A program made the position numbers and the translations under genes. The notes beneath the pieces were generated by a model. It was given only the letters and a program-made list of their open reading frames with translations. It did not search any database and had not been told where the DNA came from. This document shows positions 11,221 to 24,100 of a DNA stretch of 64,000 bases, piece after piece. Position 1 is the stretch's first letter. Each line of letters opens with the position of its first letter. Where the stretch lies: contig AJWJ01000028.1 in the NCBI GenBank assembly GCA_000277445.1, forward strand, positions 1 to 64,000. The letters run 5' to 3'. Source of the DNA: Polysphondylium violaceum. Its lineage: Eukaryota > Evosea > Eumycetozoa > Dictyosteliales > Dictyosteliaceae.

Positions 11221-14200
11221 TATTTCAACTTATTTTCTACAAATGAATTGTTATAGTATAAAATGCATCTTATTATAGTACTATAAATGTGCACATATGA
11301 TAAGACGATCAGACAATGATATTTCATTTTTAATAAATTTTCAAAAAAAAAACTTAAAAAACCGGATAAATCTTGCAATTAGATAAAGAAAGAGTATCCC
11401 AATGTATTGTCATTATTTGATCCCAGGGAATAAACTTTTATCTACTAAAATTTATATTTTTAAAAAATATCATGCTTTTTCTTTGTTTGCTCGATTTATG
11501 GTTTAAACTTTTTGGCTCAATCATTTACACAACACGCAAAAATGATATCAACGTTGCAAGAAAAGATACAATTTATGAAAGAAAAGGCTCTGAATTTTCG
11601 AGGAAAATAAAAAATAGAGCAAATGGTCCTCCATTGAGTATAATAATTATTTCTTTGGATATATCCAGAGATAGGATTTAGATATTATTGTTAAACAAGG
11701 AAATGTGTTTAAACATGTTTATTTGGAACTTTTGGCTTAAAATGCTAAAAGATAAAGCAACTTTTATAAATTGGGAAATATCTTTGATCAAAAATGGCAA
11801 AATGAATCATATAATCTGCAACTTTAAAGTCATAGCAACAGAGGGTTGGTGAATCCTAAACCCAAAAAAAAAACATTTTTATAGGTTTTTTACCCTATTT
11901 ACCTCATAAATGGAAAAAGGGGGTTACTAAACACAATCAATCAATTTGTTTCGTTTCTGATGATTTTTTTTTTATTTTTTCAATTTTTTTCTATTTTTTT
12001 TAAAATATTTTCGACTGACCGGCGTGGTTCCAAAAAAACCCTCATTTTAAGAATAAAAAAATCTAGTATTTCTCCTTTCATAGTAAAAAAATAAATAGAG
12101 ACCTTGCTCATAAAACAAAAAAAAACCCAACCATCCACCATTCACAACTAATCCTAAGAGATAAGATATATATATATATATATAAAAAATACCAACTATA
12201 ATTATAATTATAATTATAAATTTTATTATTGTTAGAGGTAAAGTTTTGTTTTTCAAAGTAATTGTGTATAAAACACGCAACACTCTCTCCATATGTACAT
12301 CTTGCACCCATCATCACAAATAAGATTTTTTTTTTACAATTTTTTTTTTTCATTTTTGCAAAGGCTTTATTCGTCGCATTTGACATATTCAAAAAAAAAA
12401 AAAAAACAAAAACTGAAAAAATAGAAAAAAGAAAAGGAAAAAGAAAATCATTGTTTTTATTCTGAAAAAGATCACAAAGAGAGAATAATAACTGAGTCAG
12501 TCAGTCACAACCAATTGCAATGCCCCATTCTCTATCATTAATAATAATATAACAATAATAATCACACAATATTATTATTAATAAAAGATAATGATAATCT
12601 GTGATGATGACGATGTTGATTGCCCCTTTTTTTTCTTTCATTGTGTGTCTTTGTATCAAAACAGGGATTTGCCACCTTACCACCCACATCGATCACCACA
12701 TTACAACAAATAAGAGACTCCCCCTTACCCAATCTTGTAGTTTGAATATTCCCTTCTTTTCCATACCTCACAATCTTGACCAATCAAATTTTAATCTCTA
12801 GATATTTGTGTCTTTTTTTTTTTTTTTTATTCAAATGTTGCTAATCACATTTTTGTAAATATTTTAATTTAATTTTTTTTTTTTTTTTTTATTAGTGAAA
12901 TAAGTGGAAAGAGGACTGCTCCTCTGTCATTTAACTCGTTTGAAAAAAAAAAAAAAAAAACCCTAGCGCGCAAGTTCTCACCCCCGTTGATTTAGTTGAG
13001 CCCAACAACAAACCTTTTTTTTATGATTAATTTTTTTATTTTTTTTTAAATTTTACAAATATCCATTCAACCTGCATATAATTATATATTTATCCTTTTC
13101 GTTCGGCTCATAAGTGCTTTTATATAATTATAGTCTTGTTCCTCATCCTCATCACCATTAAAAGGTATTGATTGTCTTTGTATGCATTCAAACAATTAGA
13201 GTAGTTTTTGTTTGCAAACAATCCCACACACTTGATTGTTTGTGTGTCTGTACACACATATTTCCTTGTGTTTCTTTCTTCGTTCTTTTTAATTTTTTTT
13301 CTTGTGTTTTCTTTCACCACGCGTGTTTCTCTAAAAAGTTTTCTTTGATTATCAATCAGGTCTGCTTTTACTAATTTTGGGATTTTTTTCATTTTTTTTT
13401 TTTTCATTTTTTTTGATCAAAAACTTCGTGTGCAGAGTCTAACCCCAAACAATAAAGATCACTTATTTTTTATTATTTTTGTTTCGTTTCGTTTGCTTGG
13501 GGGGTGTAATATGTGTCTTTTTTTGACATCAATATTAATTTTGTAATACAACTTGGCTGCAGCTGACTAAACGACAGCAAACCAACAACTATCAACAATA
13601 CGCCACGACCTAAAAATTGCACCCATCCATAGTATCTCACCCAATCATAATCTCAGCCATCATCATAAATCGTGTTTGTCGTCGTAATTTTCAGAAAAAG
13701 AAAAAAAAAAAAAACAACCACTAACAAAAGATTTATTTTTTCTAATTTTAGATTTCTTATAAGAAAGGTCTTTTTGAAAAAGGACAAGCAGATAAAAAGT
13801 ATCTTTTTTTTTTCAATTTTTTTCTTTTTTCAACTTTTCATTTTCACCACCTCCAACGCTAAACCGCTGCCCAACTTTAGCTCATTATAGATATATAACA
13901 TATTTATATATAGTGTGTTTTATATCTCAATTCAGATCAGATCAGCCCCTTTTTTTGGCATTTCGTTTCTCTCATTTGTGTGGTTATATATATATAATAC
14001 AGAATCAGAGAAAGTTGAGAAAAAAGAAAAAAAAACTTTTTAAAAAAAAAGATATTTTATTTTTCTTGATTTTTTTGTTCAGCCTGATCATATTACGAGA
14101 AAATTGTTTTTACTAAAACCCTTTTTCAACCCTTTTTTGATCAACATCATCAGTCAATCACATTTTTAGTCCTTCCACTTCACCAACACAATCCAACTCA

Positions 14201-14644
14201 ATTCAATATTTTTTCGACCCGCCATTTATTCGGTTTTCCATATTAAAACACACAAAAGGAATGATTTGATATCTTTGAAAATAATAACAATAATAATAAC
14301 AACTAAGTAATATATATATCAATACTTGGAAAAAAAAAAAGATATAATCATATAAATCAATTCCTCAACAACACTCATACACAAACTCATATATATCTAT
14401 ATATTTATAAATTTTCACATCATTATATAAAATCAAGTTTCATATTTATATATTTCTTCTCTATAATTAGTTTTTTATATTATCACACACTTTATATATT
14501 TTATTTATTTCTACCTATTGTGTATTATATTTATATATATACGAAATATACAAAGTTCTTTTTTCTTTCTTTTTTATTTATTATTTATTATTATATTATC
14601 TATCAATCTCCATATATAACATCGACGATTGTTGAGATATAGAC
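11221..14644. other. Long spacer and NF-YC promoter/leader
   Basis: 3.4 kb with no gene I can support. ORFs near 11472-11681, 12047-12392 and 13120-13407 are AT-rich, unspliced and unlike known families. From about 12000 the DNA has long poly-A and poly-T tracts. Several CCAAT pentamers on the plus strand (12511, 12729, 12780, 13641) lie upstream of the NF-YC gene. The last kilobase is TATA and ATAT repeat-rich and probably includes a long 5' leader. Confidence 0.5.
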
Positions 14645-17132
14645 ATGTCAAAACAACAAAGCAATGATAAAGAATTAAATATAAATTATGGGAATAAAAA
14701 TTATGAAGTAAATCATCCAAATCATTTTAATAATAATAATAATAACAACAATAACAACAACAATAACAATAACAATAACAATAATAATAATAATAATAAT
14801 AATTCAACTTCAACCTCAACAACGAAAAAACGAAATAATCTAACAATTAATAATAATAATAATAATTTTGAAGAAAATGAAAAAAGAACACAAATTATAA
14901 GAGATTATCAACAATATTCAACAATTGATTTATCTCGCGGATCACCACATCCGCAATCTCCACATCCACAATCACCACATCCACAATCACCACACCCACA
15001 ATCACCACATCAACCACAATATTATCAATATTATGGGCCACCTCAATATATATATTCAACTAACTATACTACTCCTGGAACATCACCTCCATCTACACCT
15101 ACTTCATTACCACCGATGCAATATTACCCGCATGCTCGTTTCTCACCCTCTCCTACACCATCACCTTCCCCTTCACCTCCCCCAACTCCTACATCTGTTC
15201 CTCATAATTATGCTCCCCCAAATAAAGTCCACCAATATTCACATTATACTAGTGGCAGCGGACCATTTCACCCTCACCATCAACATCAACAACAACAACA
15301 GCAACAAAACTATGTAAACTTAACACCTGCAAATAATTTAGTAGGCGAATCTTCATATAAACCCTCAGATTCACCTACTTTATCAAATGTAAACAATAGC
15401 AACAACAATAATAGTAATAATAACAACTTTATTTATTCTCATCAAAATAATATTTCGAATCAATATTCTCAAATTCCATATGGGAATAATTTATCAAACT
15501 CTGGTGAAAGTGGTACATCGCTAGGAGCTAATCACGGTCAATCTCATACTTATCAATATTACAATAAGGAGGTAATAGAGCAAATGCAATTACACCAATT
15601 ATATTATCAACAACAACAATATCAACTTCAATTGCATCAACAACAACAACTACATCATCATCAAATTCAATTACAACAAATCCAACAACAACAACAACAA
15701 CAACAGCAACAACAACAATATTTTGATCAATCAAAATCAAATGATTCTGATACTTTAACAATACCACCACCACAATCAACGACTACAACTACAACAACTA
15801 CAACCACAACATTAAATCCCACACAACAAAACCCTCAACACCCTCCACATTCAATTAAAAAATCAAATAGTTTTCAATCACTAAAAAATAGTGGAGGAAA
15901 TAATGGACCACCATCATTATCACCCTCCTCATCTTTTCAATCTCTATCACTTGCAAGCTCAACAAATCAATCACCATCTTTAAAATATAACAAACAACTT
16001 TTACCACCATTACATTTACAAACAACTCAAAATAATAATAATAATAATAGTAATAATAATGATGAAGCATCAGGTGGATTTATACATCATAGTAGTAGTA
16101 CTAGTAGTAATTTAAGTAATAGTACATCTCAAGAATCTTTAGACTCTTATACATCAATGTCATCACCATCTATATCTGGTCTAAGTCTCAGTACCACATC
16201 AATATCACCGCTTTCTACACCACCAGTTACACCTCCACTCTATTTTCAATCTTCACCTCAAAGTTCACCGCGTAATCCAAATTCACCAAGAGTTGATCCA
16301 ATGGTATTACAATATAATCAAGTGGTGGCTCAAAAAAGACAATACGATCAATTGATTAGCAAAGGAATGGCAGAATTTAAATCTGAAATTAATTCAGATT
16401 TAGAAGTTTGTAGCTTTAAAACTTTTTCATTGCCTTTGGCAAGAGTTAAAAAGATTATGAAAAAAGATCCAAGTGTTAGAGTATGTTATTATGCGCATCA
16501 TATTGTTTTTAAATATTGATATTAATATTATTATCTTTTTTAGATGATCTCATCAGAAGTTCCAGCTATTTTAGTCAAAGCATGTGAAATGTTTATTTTG
16601 GAATTGGCGACTAGATCTTGGGCTCATACTGATATTTGTAAAAGAAGAACACTTCACCGTACTGATATTATTCATGCAGTTGCTAGAACAGATACTTTTG
16701 ATTTTTTGGTAGACTTTTTACCAAGAGATGAGATTAAACCTAAGAAAATGGATGATCCATTAAAACCATCATTCTCTCCAGAATATATTCAATATCTCCA
16801 ACTACAACAACATTTGGTAAGTTTATAAAATATTTATTTATCACTATTATAGTTTTCAAATATTAATTTATTTATTTATTATTTAGAATGATAGAAGACA
16901 AAAGAAATCAGGTCTTAAAATTCTTCCAAAAGTTCCAGTTGTATCCCAATCCTATAATAATAGTTTAAGTAAAACAAATGATAGACAACAATATAATAAT
17001 AATTTCAACAACAATAATAATAATAATAATAACAATTTTATTGATAGAAATAAGAAAGAAACTACCTCAACATCATTGGGAAACAACAATGAATCTGATG
17101 AAGAATATTATTCAGATGATGATAGTATATAG
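14645..17132 (+). CDS. nfyC: NF-YC (HAP5) subunit of the CCAAT-binding factor
   Basis: Three exons (14645-16480, 16544-16816, 16887-17132) encode about 784 residues. The histone-fold core, about residues 592-700, is typical NF-YC: FSLPLARVKKIMKKDPSVR, then MISSEVPAILVKACEMFI, then KRRTLHRTDIIHAV and FLVDFLPRDEIKPKK. Exon 1 ends exactly inside the core, after PSVR. The remaining 590 N-terminal residues are Asn, Gln and Ser/Pro repeats, including a PHPQS tandem repeat (about 100-122), a Pro-rich block (130-180) and Gln runs. Human NF-YC is about 335-458 residues, so the length comes from low complexity. With NF-YB and NF-YA it binds CCAAT promoters in the nucleus. The tail is Asn-rich and ends acidic (DEEYYSDDDSI). 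Confidence 0.93.
14940..15016 (+). repeat. In-frame 15-nt repeat coding Pro-His-Pro-Gln-Ser
   Basis: About five near-identical 15-nt units (CCACATCCACAATCA and variants) inside the NF-YC N-terminal region code for S-P-H-P-Q. Copies differ at a few silent positions, which suggests a recent slippage-type expansion kept in frame. Confidence 0.8.
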
Positions 17133-18124
17133 TTTTTCCATTGGTTGGATATAAAATAACCTTTTTATAAATATAATATAAAAACCATATATATACATAT
17201 ACATTAAGAGTTTTTCTTTTATTATTATTATTATTTTTTACCAGCACGTGATGACCTCTCTAAGAAAGTTGATGGTTGTGAATGTAGTTAGGTTTTTTTT
17301 TTTTTGTAAATTTTAAGGCCTTTTTTCCCCAAAACTCACATGGTGAGTTTAACATAATGGGGAAGTAGCAATCTATCAAATTTTTATAGGATTGATTGGG
17401 TATATTCTCGATCAAAACTGTGTGAAACAATAGATTAAAAATCGTTAAACGTCAATTGTTTGCTTTCAGATTTGATTCCTTTGGTCATATGTTAAAAATA
17501 GTGCCTCTTTTCTAGATTTATGAGGGAGTGGTGTATGCTTTTCAGTATACCAAAAAAGTGATGGCTGAAACAAAATCAAAAAATTTTAATTTTTTATTTT
17601 TTTATAAAATTTTTTTTTTTTTTAGAAGCAAGACACCCCTCCTAAGATCTTGTAGAAGGAGAACCAACAATACAACCAACACCTGAATAAAATTGGTGAA
17701 AGGATTTATAAGGTCTATGTTTTCATTTTTACAATCCAAAAATAATAATATTACTCACATACCCACACAACACAACCACAACACACAACACACAACACAC
17801 ATTACACCACACTCTCACACAACAACAACAACAACAACAACACTATAGTGTGTGTAGATAGTAATAGTAGTATTATTAATAATCATCATCAAAAAAATCA
17901 GTATTATCAGCAGTATCTCTTTAGTGTACATATAATCTATTTTATCTTTATTTATCATATTCACATATTTATATCTTCAACAACAACAACAGAGAAAAAC
18001 ACAAGTGTAAATTAATACATACACGTAGTAATAGTAATAGTAATAGTAATAATAGGAGTAGTAATAATAATAATAGGTGTAGTAATAATAATAATATAAT
18101 CTTTATATTTTTATATAAAAAGAT
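17133..18124. other. Spacer and ROCO gene promoter
   Basis: About 1 kb. It holds a short inverted repeat at 17332-17350 (AAACTCAC, ATG, GTGAGTTT), then poly-T, then a CA-rich tract at 17757-17815 resembling dictyostelid G-box-type promoter elements, then ATAGTA and AATAAT repeats just before the ATG at 18125. No gene seen. Confidence 0.5.
17757..17815 (+). promoter_or_regulatory. CA-rich tract upstream of the ROCO gene
   Basis: Runs of CACA, ACACAACACA and one ACCCACACAAC sit about 310-370 nt before the ROCO start codon. CA/GT-rich G-box elements are known targets of the dictyostelid factor GbfA. That this tract is a functional site is inference from composition and position. Confidence 0.35.
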
Positions 18125-21100
18125 ATGGACTCACCAACTTTGAGTGCCATAGGGAATAGTAGCGGGGGTAAGGCACTCTTGCTCAAACACGCACTTATAC
18201 TTATGGACAATGATTTTCTATTGACACTAATAGAAAACTTTTGTAAAAGTTGTACACCTCCCAAAGTAAATGATATACTCAACTCTATGATTGTCTTGCT
18301 CGACGATCATTATTTAGAAATACTCAAATCATTTATTAAAACCAATAATCATATAAACAAGCAATCAAGTCATAGTGAAAACGATGCAAATAGTTTTCTC
18401 AGTTATCAAAAGTAAGTTGTTGTATTTATTTATTTATTTATATATCTCATGTCATTCAGTCATATCATCATCAACATCATCACAGTAGTATGTTTATATG
18501 TACATCGGTATGATTCGCGCTGCAGTTCACTCTCATGCTCAAGATTATTATCGGTAGAAATCTGGTGTTTCCCACCCTCACACATCACCCCAATAATCAA
18601 GACACTCTCTTCTTCTTTCATTCATTTTTTTTTTAATAAGATATTTATTTTTCGCATAAGGTCCTTATCCACAGCAATATTATAGCAAGGAGAGAAAAAA
18701 ATATCTAAAAGTTTTTTTTTTTTCATTTTTTTTCACTGAACCAATTTGTTTTTTTTCTTTAAGGAGAGGAGTGGGCCCGAAAAGTAAATAAATATCTTGA
18801 TAAAAAGATGGTGATTGATGATTGATTGATGATAAATAAATATCTATCTATCCATAGTGATTATTATTATTGGATAGATATCTGTGAGTCAATCTTGAGA
18901 TCTATAGTAGATCTCTTGTCAACAATTTTCATATATATATATACATATGTAGTAAAAGAAAAGAGATAAATATTAATATGTATCTATATATAAAAATGTA
19001 CCATAATATAGTGTTGTTAATAAAATGTCATCAGCATTTTTAAAATTTTATTCGGCAAGTGTCTTGGAAAAGATCTTGTCTACTCAAATGTCCTATTTTA
19101 CACCTAATATTCAGGAATTTATACATCAACAAATGATGATTCAACAACATCCACATGTGCAACAATTGTCACAGTCATATAATAATAGTGGAAGTATAAA
19201 TAATAGCAATGGCAGCAGTAGTAGTCCAATGATGACCAGAACTAGTGTTGTTTTTAATAGTAATGGTAGTAATAGTCATAATAATAATAATAATAATAAT
19301 CAAAGCAGTACCACCAATGGTGTAGATAGTAATAGTAATGACAGTGGTATTGGATTAAACAATACATATAATAGTGGAGGCAGCGAGCACACCAATAGCA
19401 GTGGTTCGAGAAAAAGTTTTTTTATGTCGTCTTCGTTTGAACAAGAGACTCAACAGTGTTCGTCTTCGATTGTAAACACCATATTTAGATCGATTGATAA
19501 ATTCCCATCTCAGCTATTTCAGTTGTTTGAATTGCTTAACACTGAAATAGTGTTTCCCGAGATGCCCGACTCGTACTCGATCGATTTGATTAAAAAGCTG
19601 TTTTTCACCAAACTCATTTGCCCTATCTTGGCGGGCCTCAAGCCACCACCCACCAGCAATTCATCAATCTTTTCCAAATTTTATATAGAGATCTCAAAGA
19701 TTGTCTCTGACATTATCTATGACAAGAATACCAACACCAAGAGAATGGTTACCACACAGGATCAGGTTGTAAACTTTATAAAAAACCTAATCACAAAGCC
19801 AGCCTCTTTGTCTGGCTCGCAAAATGCTGCATCGGCTGGCTCCACCACACCAACACTCAACCCGTCCGTCAGCGGCGTCATCACAGCTGTCTACTCCAAG
19901 GACGAGGCATGCACCTATTTTGTTCATCACATAAAGACCGAGATCAATCAGCTAGACGAGGCATTTAGAAAATCTTCAGAAAAGAATCAGTATTTGTACA
20001 GCACATTCAAAGAGTTTCTCACCATTCTCAGAACGAGTTCTTTTTCTCACACCCCTTTGGCCCCAAGCTCCAAGGGTCTCACATTCCCAACCCTTCGTGG
20101 CAAGAACATCCTCTCGTCCAACAACAGCAGCAACCAGACCTCGGCCTCGAGTGGTCCCAATGGCGCCAGTTCCGATCTCAAGGTTATTACCTTCAACAAA
20201 AAGTGGTCCTCTGATGAACTTCGTCACACATACAATGGCAAGTCGCCCAGAAAGAGATGTCTGTTATTGGAGAAAAAGTTTCACAAGACTCTCAGCATCA
20301 CCATCCACGTCCACACCGACAATTTTATGGTGGCACGTCAAGTAAACATTCCCACCAGCATCACATGTCAAGCACTCGTGCATCGTATTCTCCACGAAAC
20401 CGAGTTTAACGACCTCACTCTCTCCAAAGAAGAGTATGAACTCTCTATCAAATACAATGAAGAGTTTACAACAGTGATTGTTGACGACAATGCCTCTTCC
20501 ACCGAGGTCGTATGTGAACCAGAACTCCCATTGTGGATGTATGATGTCGATCAAGAGTCTACCACACTCATCATCAAGCCAGCAATCAAAAAAAAGATCA
20601 CATCGTTCAACTTTTTCATCAAATTCATTTTCCCCTCTTCGCCCGTCCAAATGAATCCCATTATTTTGTATATCAATCCACAAATCACACCTCAAACCAT
20701 TTTAAATGAAAAGCTTCAAAAATATGTATCCCACATGGATCCATCTCATCTTGGATTCTTTATTTGTAATATTAGTGATGAAAACAGCAGCAGCAGTAAT
20801 AATAATAGTTTTAATAATAACAATACATGTAAAATACCAAATGATTGTATATTGGCTGGAAATAAAATATCAACTATGGATATCATTGAATGTGGTCCAA
20901 GACATTCCTATGAATTTGAATTGGTTGGAACAGATGGTAATAGTAATAACAACAGCAACAGCAACAACAAGATAATATTAGATTATGATCATCATATTGA
21001 TTATATCACTAGTTGTCTTTATAATGTATATAGTCAATCAATCAATAGTGGCAAAGAGGATAAAGATAAAGATGGCAATGTAATTGGTAAATCTGCACCA

Positions 21101-24100
21101 TTTTCATTGTCAAATTCCAATCTCACGCCAAGATCATTAACAACCAGTGGCATAAGATCATCGATTTCATCAAACATGATATCATCGCTCGACAATAATT
21201 ACAGTTTGGCTGTGATTAGTCATTCAAACTTTTTACCAATGTTTTTAAATAGCTTTTCAAAGTTACAAGAGTATTCATTCAATGTCGGCGATGAATTGAT
21301 TCTCACAGACAAAACATTTGTATCTTTGGTCGATGAAATTGGTAGATCCAACAGAAAACAAATTAGTCTCACCCGATCCGATCAAGGATCCTATTTATCA
21401 TCGCTCAATACTAATGCCGGTTTCTGCAGTCAATCACCCATCGATCTAACCATTTCACCAGTCAAGGCTAGATTTAGAGTGAGTTGGAGTGGTATGTCTG
21501 CAGAGTTGTTGTATGATCATCCTGCAAGTAATGCACCTGTATCGTTCAACAACACATTCCACTATAACTTAACCACAGGCAATACAACTTCATTGTCATC
21601 ATTATCCATTGATTCCCCACCACTCGATATCAATAACAATAATGCCGCCAATAACAACAACAACAGTGCCAACTCGTATGAAAAACCATTGTTGTCTTGT
21701 CAGATTTCAAATGAATCAACATACATTTGCACAACCAAACATGATTTCTGTATCAATAATCAAGTCAAGTTGTGTATTGTTGGTGAAGAGACCCCAGAGA
21801 AATTGAATATCTACAATGTAATGAAAAAGAACTTTGGCATCAATAATCTAATCAATTCATCCAGTGGCAGCTATGGCGGTAGTTTGGGAACAAACAGTGG
21901 CAACAAAATCAAGGATTCACTCACATCATCGTCGAGCAATGGCGATATCAATACCGATTCTTGTATTTCAATGTCTGATTGGTCGATTGGCAGTGAGCAA
22001 GACTGTTCATCCACTACATTTAAAGTATTTTATTTCAATGGCATTGAAACCTATACCTCTATTCATCCACTATTCATCTCTCCTCAATCGATATTCTTGA
22101 TCACCTATAATCCATTGAATGTCAATACATCCAACATAGAGTATTGGCTCGAGATCATCAAGACCAAATCCATTGGTTCTCTGGTGTATTTGGTTGGCGT
22201 CAGTACCAGTAGTGATGAGAAAAAGTTTGTCAAGCTTGATAATCAAAAGTTATTTAGATTCAACAATATTGTCGATTGCTTGAATATCAATTATAAAAAC
22301 TCTAAACACATCAAGTTGCTGTCCAACAGTCTCCTTGACACCGCCCAACAAAAGCAATTTAGATTCAAGGTGCCCCTCTCTTACACCATTTTCAAGAGTC
22401 AGTGCATTGAGAGTTCACGTGAAGCCACACAGAAATCAAAGATGCCCATCTCGTCGATTGGCAAAATCAAGGCAATCTCGAGAATCATTGGATTGGATCC
22501 CAAAGAGATTGAAGATGCATTGAATTATCTCTACAAGTCGGGCGATATCCTCTACTATAAGCAAGAGGGTAACAATGAGATTCTCACCGACATGGTATTT
22601 TTAGATAGCACTTGGATGTCCAAGTTGATTGGCAGCGTCTTTGCACTCAAGCATCAGAATGGCATGTTGTTGATTGACAAGATAAAGACAGCATGGGAAG
22701 ACAAGTTCCCTGTCGCCATACACAGATCCATTCTCACTCTGTTGGAAAAGCTTGAAATCATCCATCACAGTCCTGAGGACTCGTCCATTATTGTACCATC
22801 TTTGTTTAGTGAGGAGCGACCCATGGTCATGCGTGATCTCTGGCCGGCCAAATGCGATAGCAACAACGAGTATCGTAGAGTGTACGAGTTTCAGTTTCTT
22901 CCCAAAGGTTTCTTTAGTCGTTTGTCTGTAAGAATCCTTCAGAGCTACGATCCCCTCTGTATCTGGCAATCGGGTATCGTCCTTCAACCAGCCGGTCAGC
23001 TTTGGGGTGGTGCCGCCAAGAGTGATCACGAGGCTCAGTGCTTTATCGAATACGATCCCATCACATACAAGCTCTGTCTTGTCATTCGAGATGACCAAAA
23101 CTCTCAGCTCCTTCGTTCAATTATTGATGTCATGTCTTCGTTTATCCTCTGGTATTTCCCTGGTCGTTTAAAGAATGTCTATGTCACTTGCACTAAGTGT
23201 CTCCAGGAGGAACGTAGTGAACCCACTCTCTTTTCCATTGATTATCTCGAGAAGCAGGCATCCCATGGTGAGCTACAAGTCACTTGTCGTGGACACAAGG
23301 TCGAGATTTATGAATTGGCATTTGAGGTCACTGTCAATAGCAGCAAATTCTCTATTATCCCCTACGAAGATCTCAAGATTGGTCCCCAACTCGGCAGCGG
23401 TTCCTATGCAGTCGTGTATCGTGGTCTCTGGAATCAGAGCGAGGTTGCTATAAAGATTCTCAATTTCGACGAGACTGACACCAACACTGAGAAGTTTAGA
23501 GAGTTTAGAAACGAAGCCCTCATCACTGGTGAACTCCATCACGAAAACACCGTGTCGCTCAAGGGTGTGTCGACCAATCCATTCTGTATCATCACCGAGT
23601 TGTTGCAATTTGGCGATCTCTCCAAGTTTATCAGACACACCTGCGAGGCCTTTTCATGGGAAACTGTCTTGAAGCTCTCGGTCGACATCTCGCGTGGTAT
23701 GAATTTCCTTCACCAGTGCAAACCAATGGTTGTACACAGAGATTTAAAGAGTGCCAATATCCTCATTGGTGGCAGCTCCATCGACACTCTTGTAGCCAAG
23801 GTATCTGATTTTGGTCTGTCTATTAAACCCGTGGGCAAAGAGGTCAAGGGTAGAAAGGTGTGGAATTGGAGATGGTTGGCCCCAGAGATTATGAAGAATC
23901 AACAGTACACTGAAAAGATTGATGTCTACTCGTTTGGTATCGTGTTGTGGGAGTTGATCTCGAGAGAGGTACCCTTTGACGAGTTTTACGACGAGTTGAA
24001 ATGGAACACTATTTTGGAGGACAAGATTATAAAGGGTCTCAGACCAACCATTCCCTCAGAGTGTCCCAATCCAATGAAAGAACTCATTAGTGAATGCTGG

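Noticed and set aside
12047-12801. Overlapping small ORFs upstream of NF-YC
   Set aside because: They are built of T-run and AT-repeat codons on both strands with no consistent splice signals.
22601-23098. 165-codon minus-strand ORF inside the ROCO gene
   Set aside because: It lies opposite the conserved COR domain, where C-ending codons remove antisense stops; there is no protein-like pattern.
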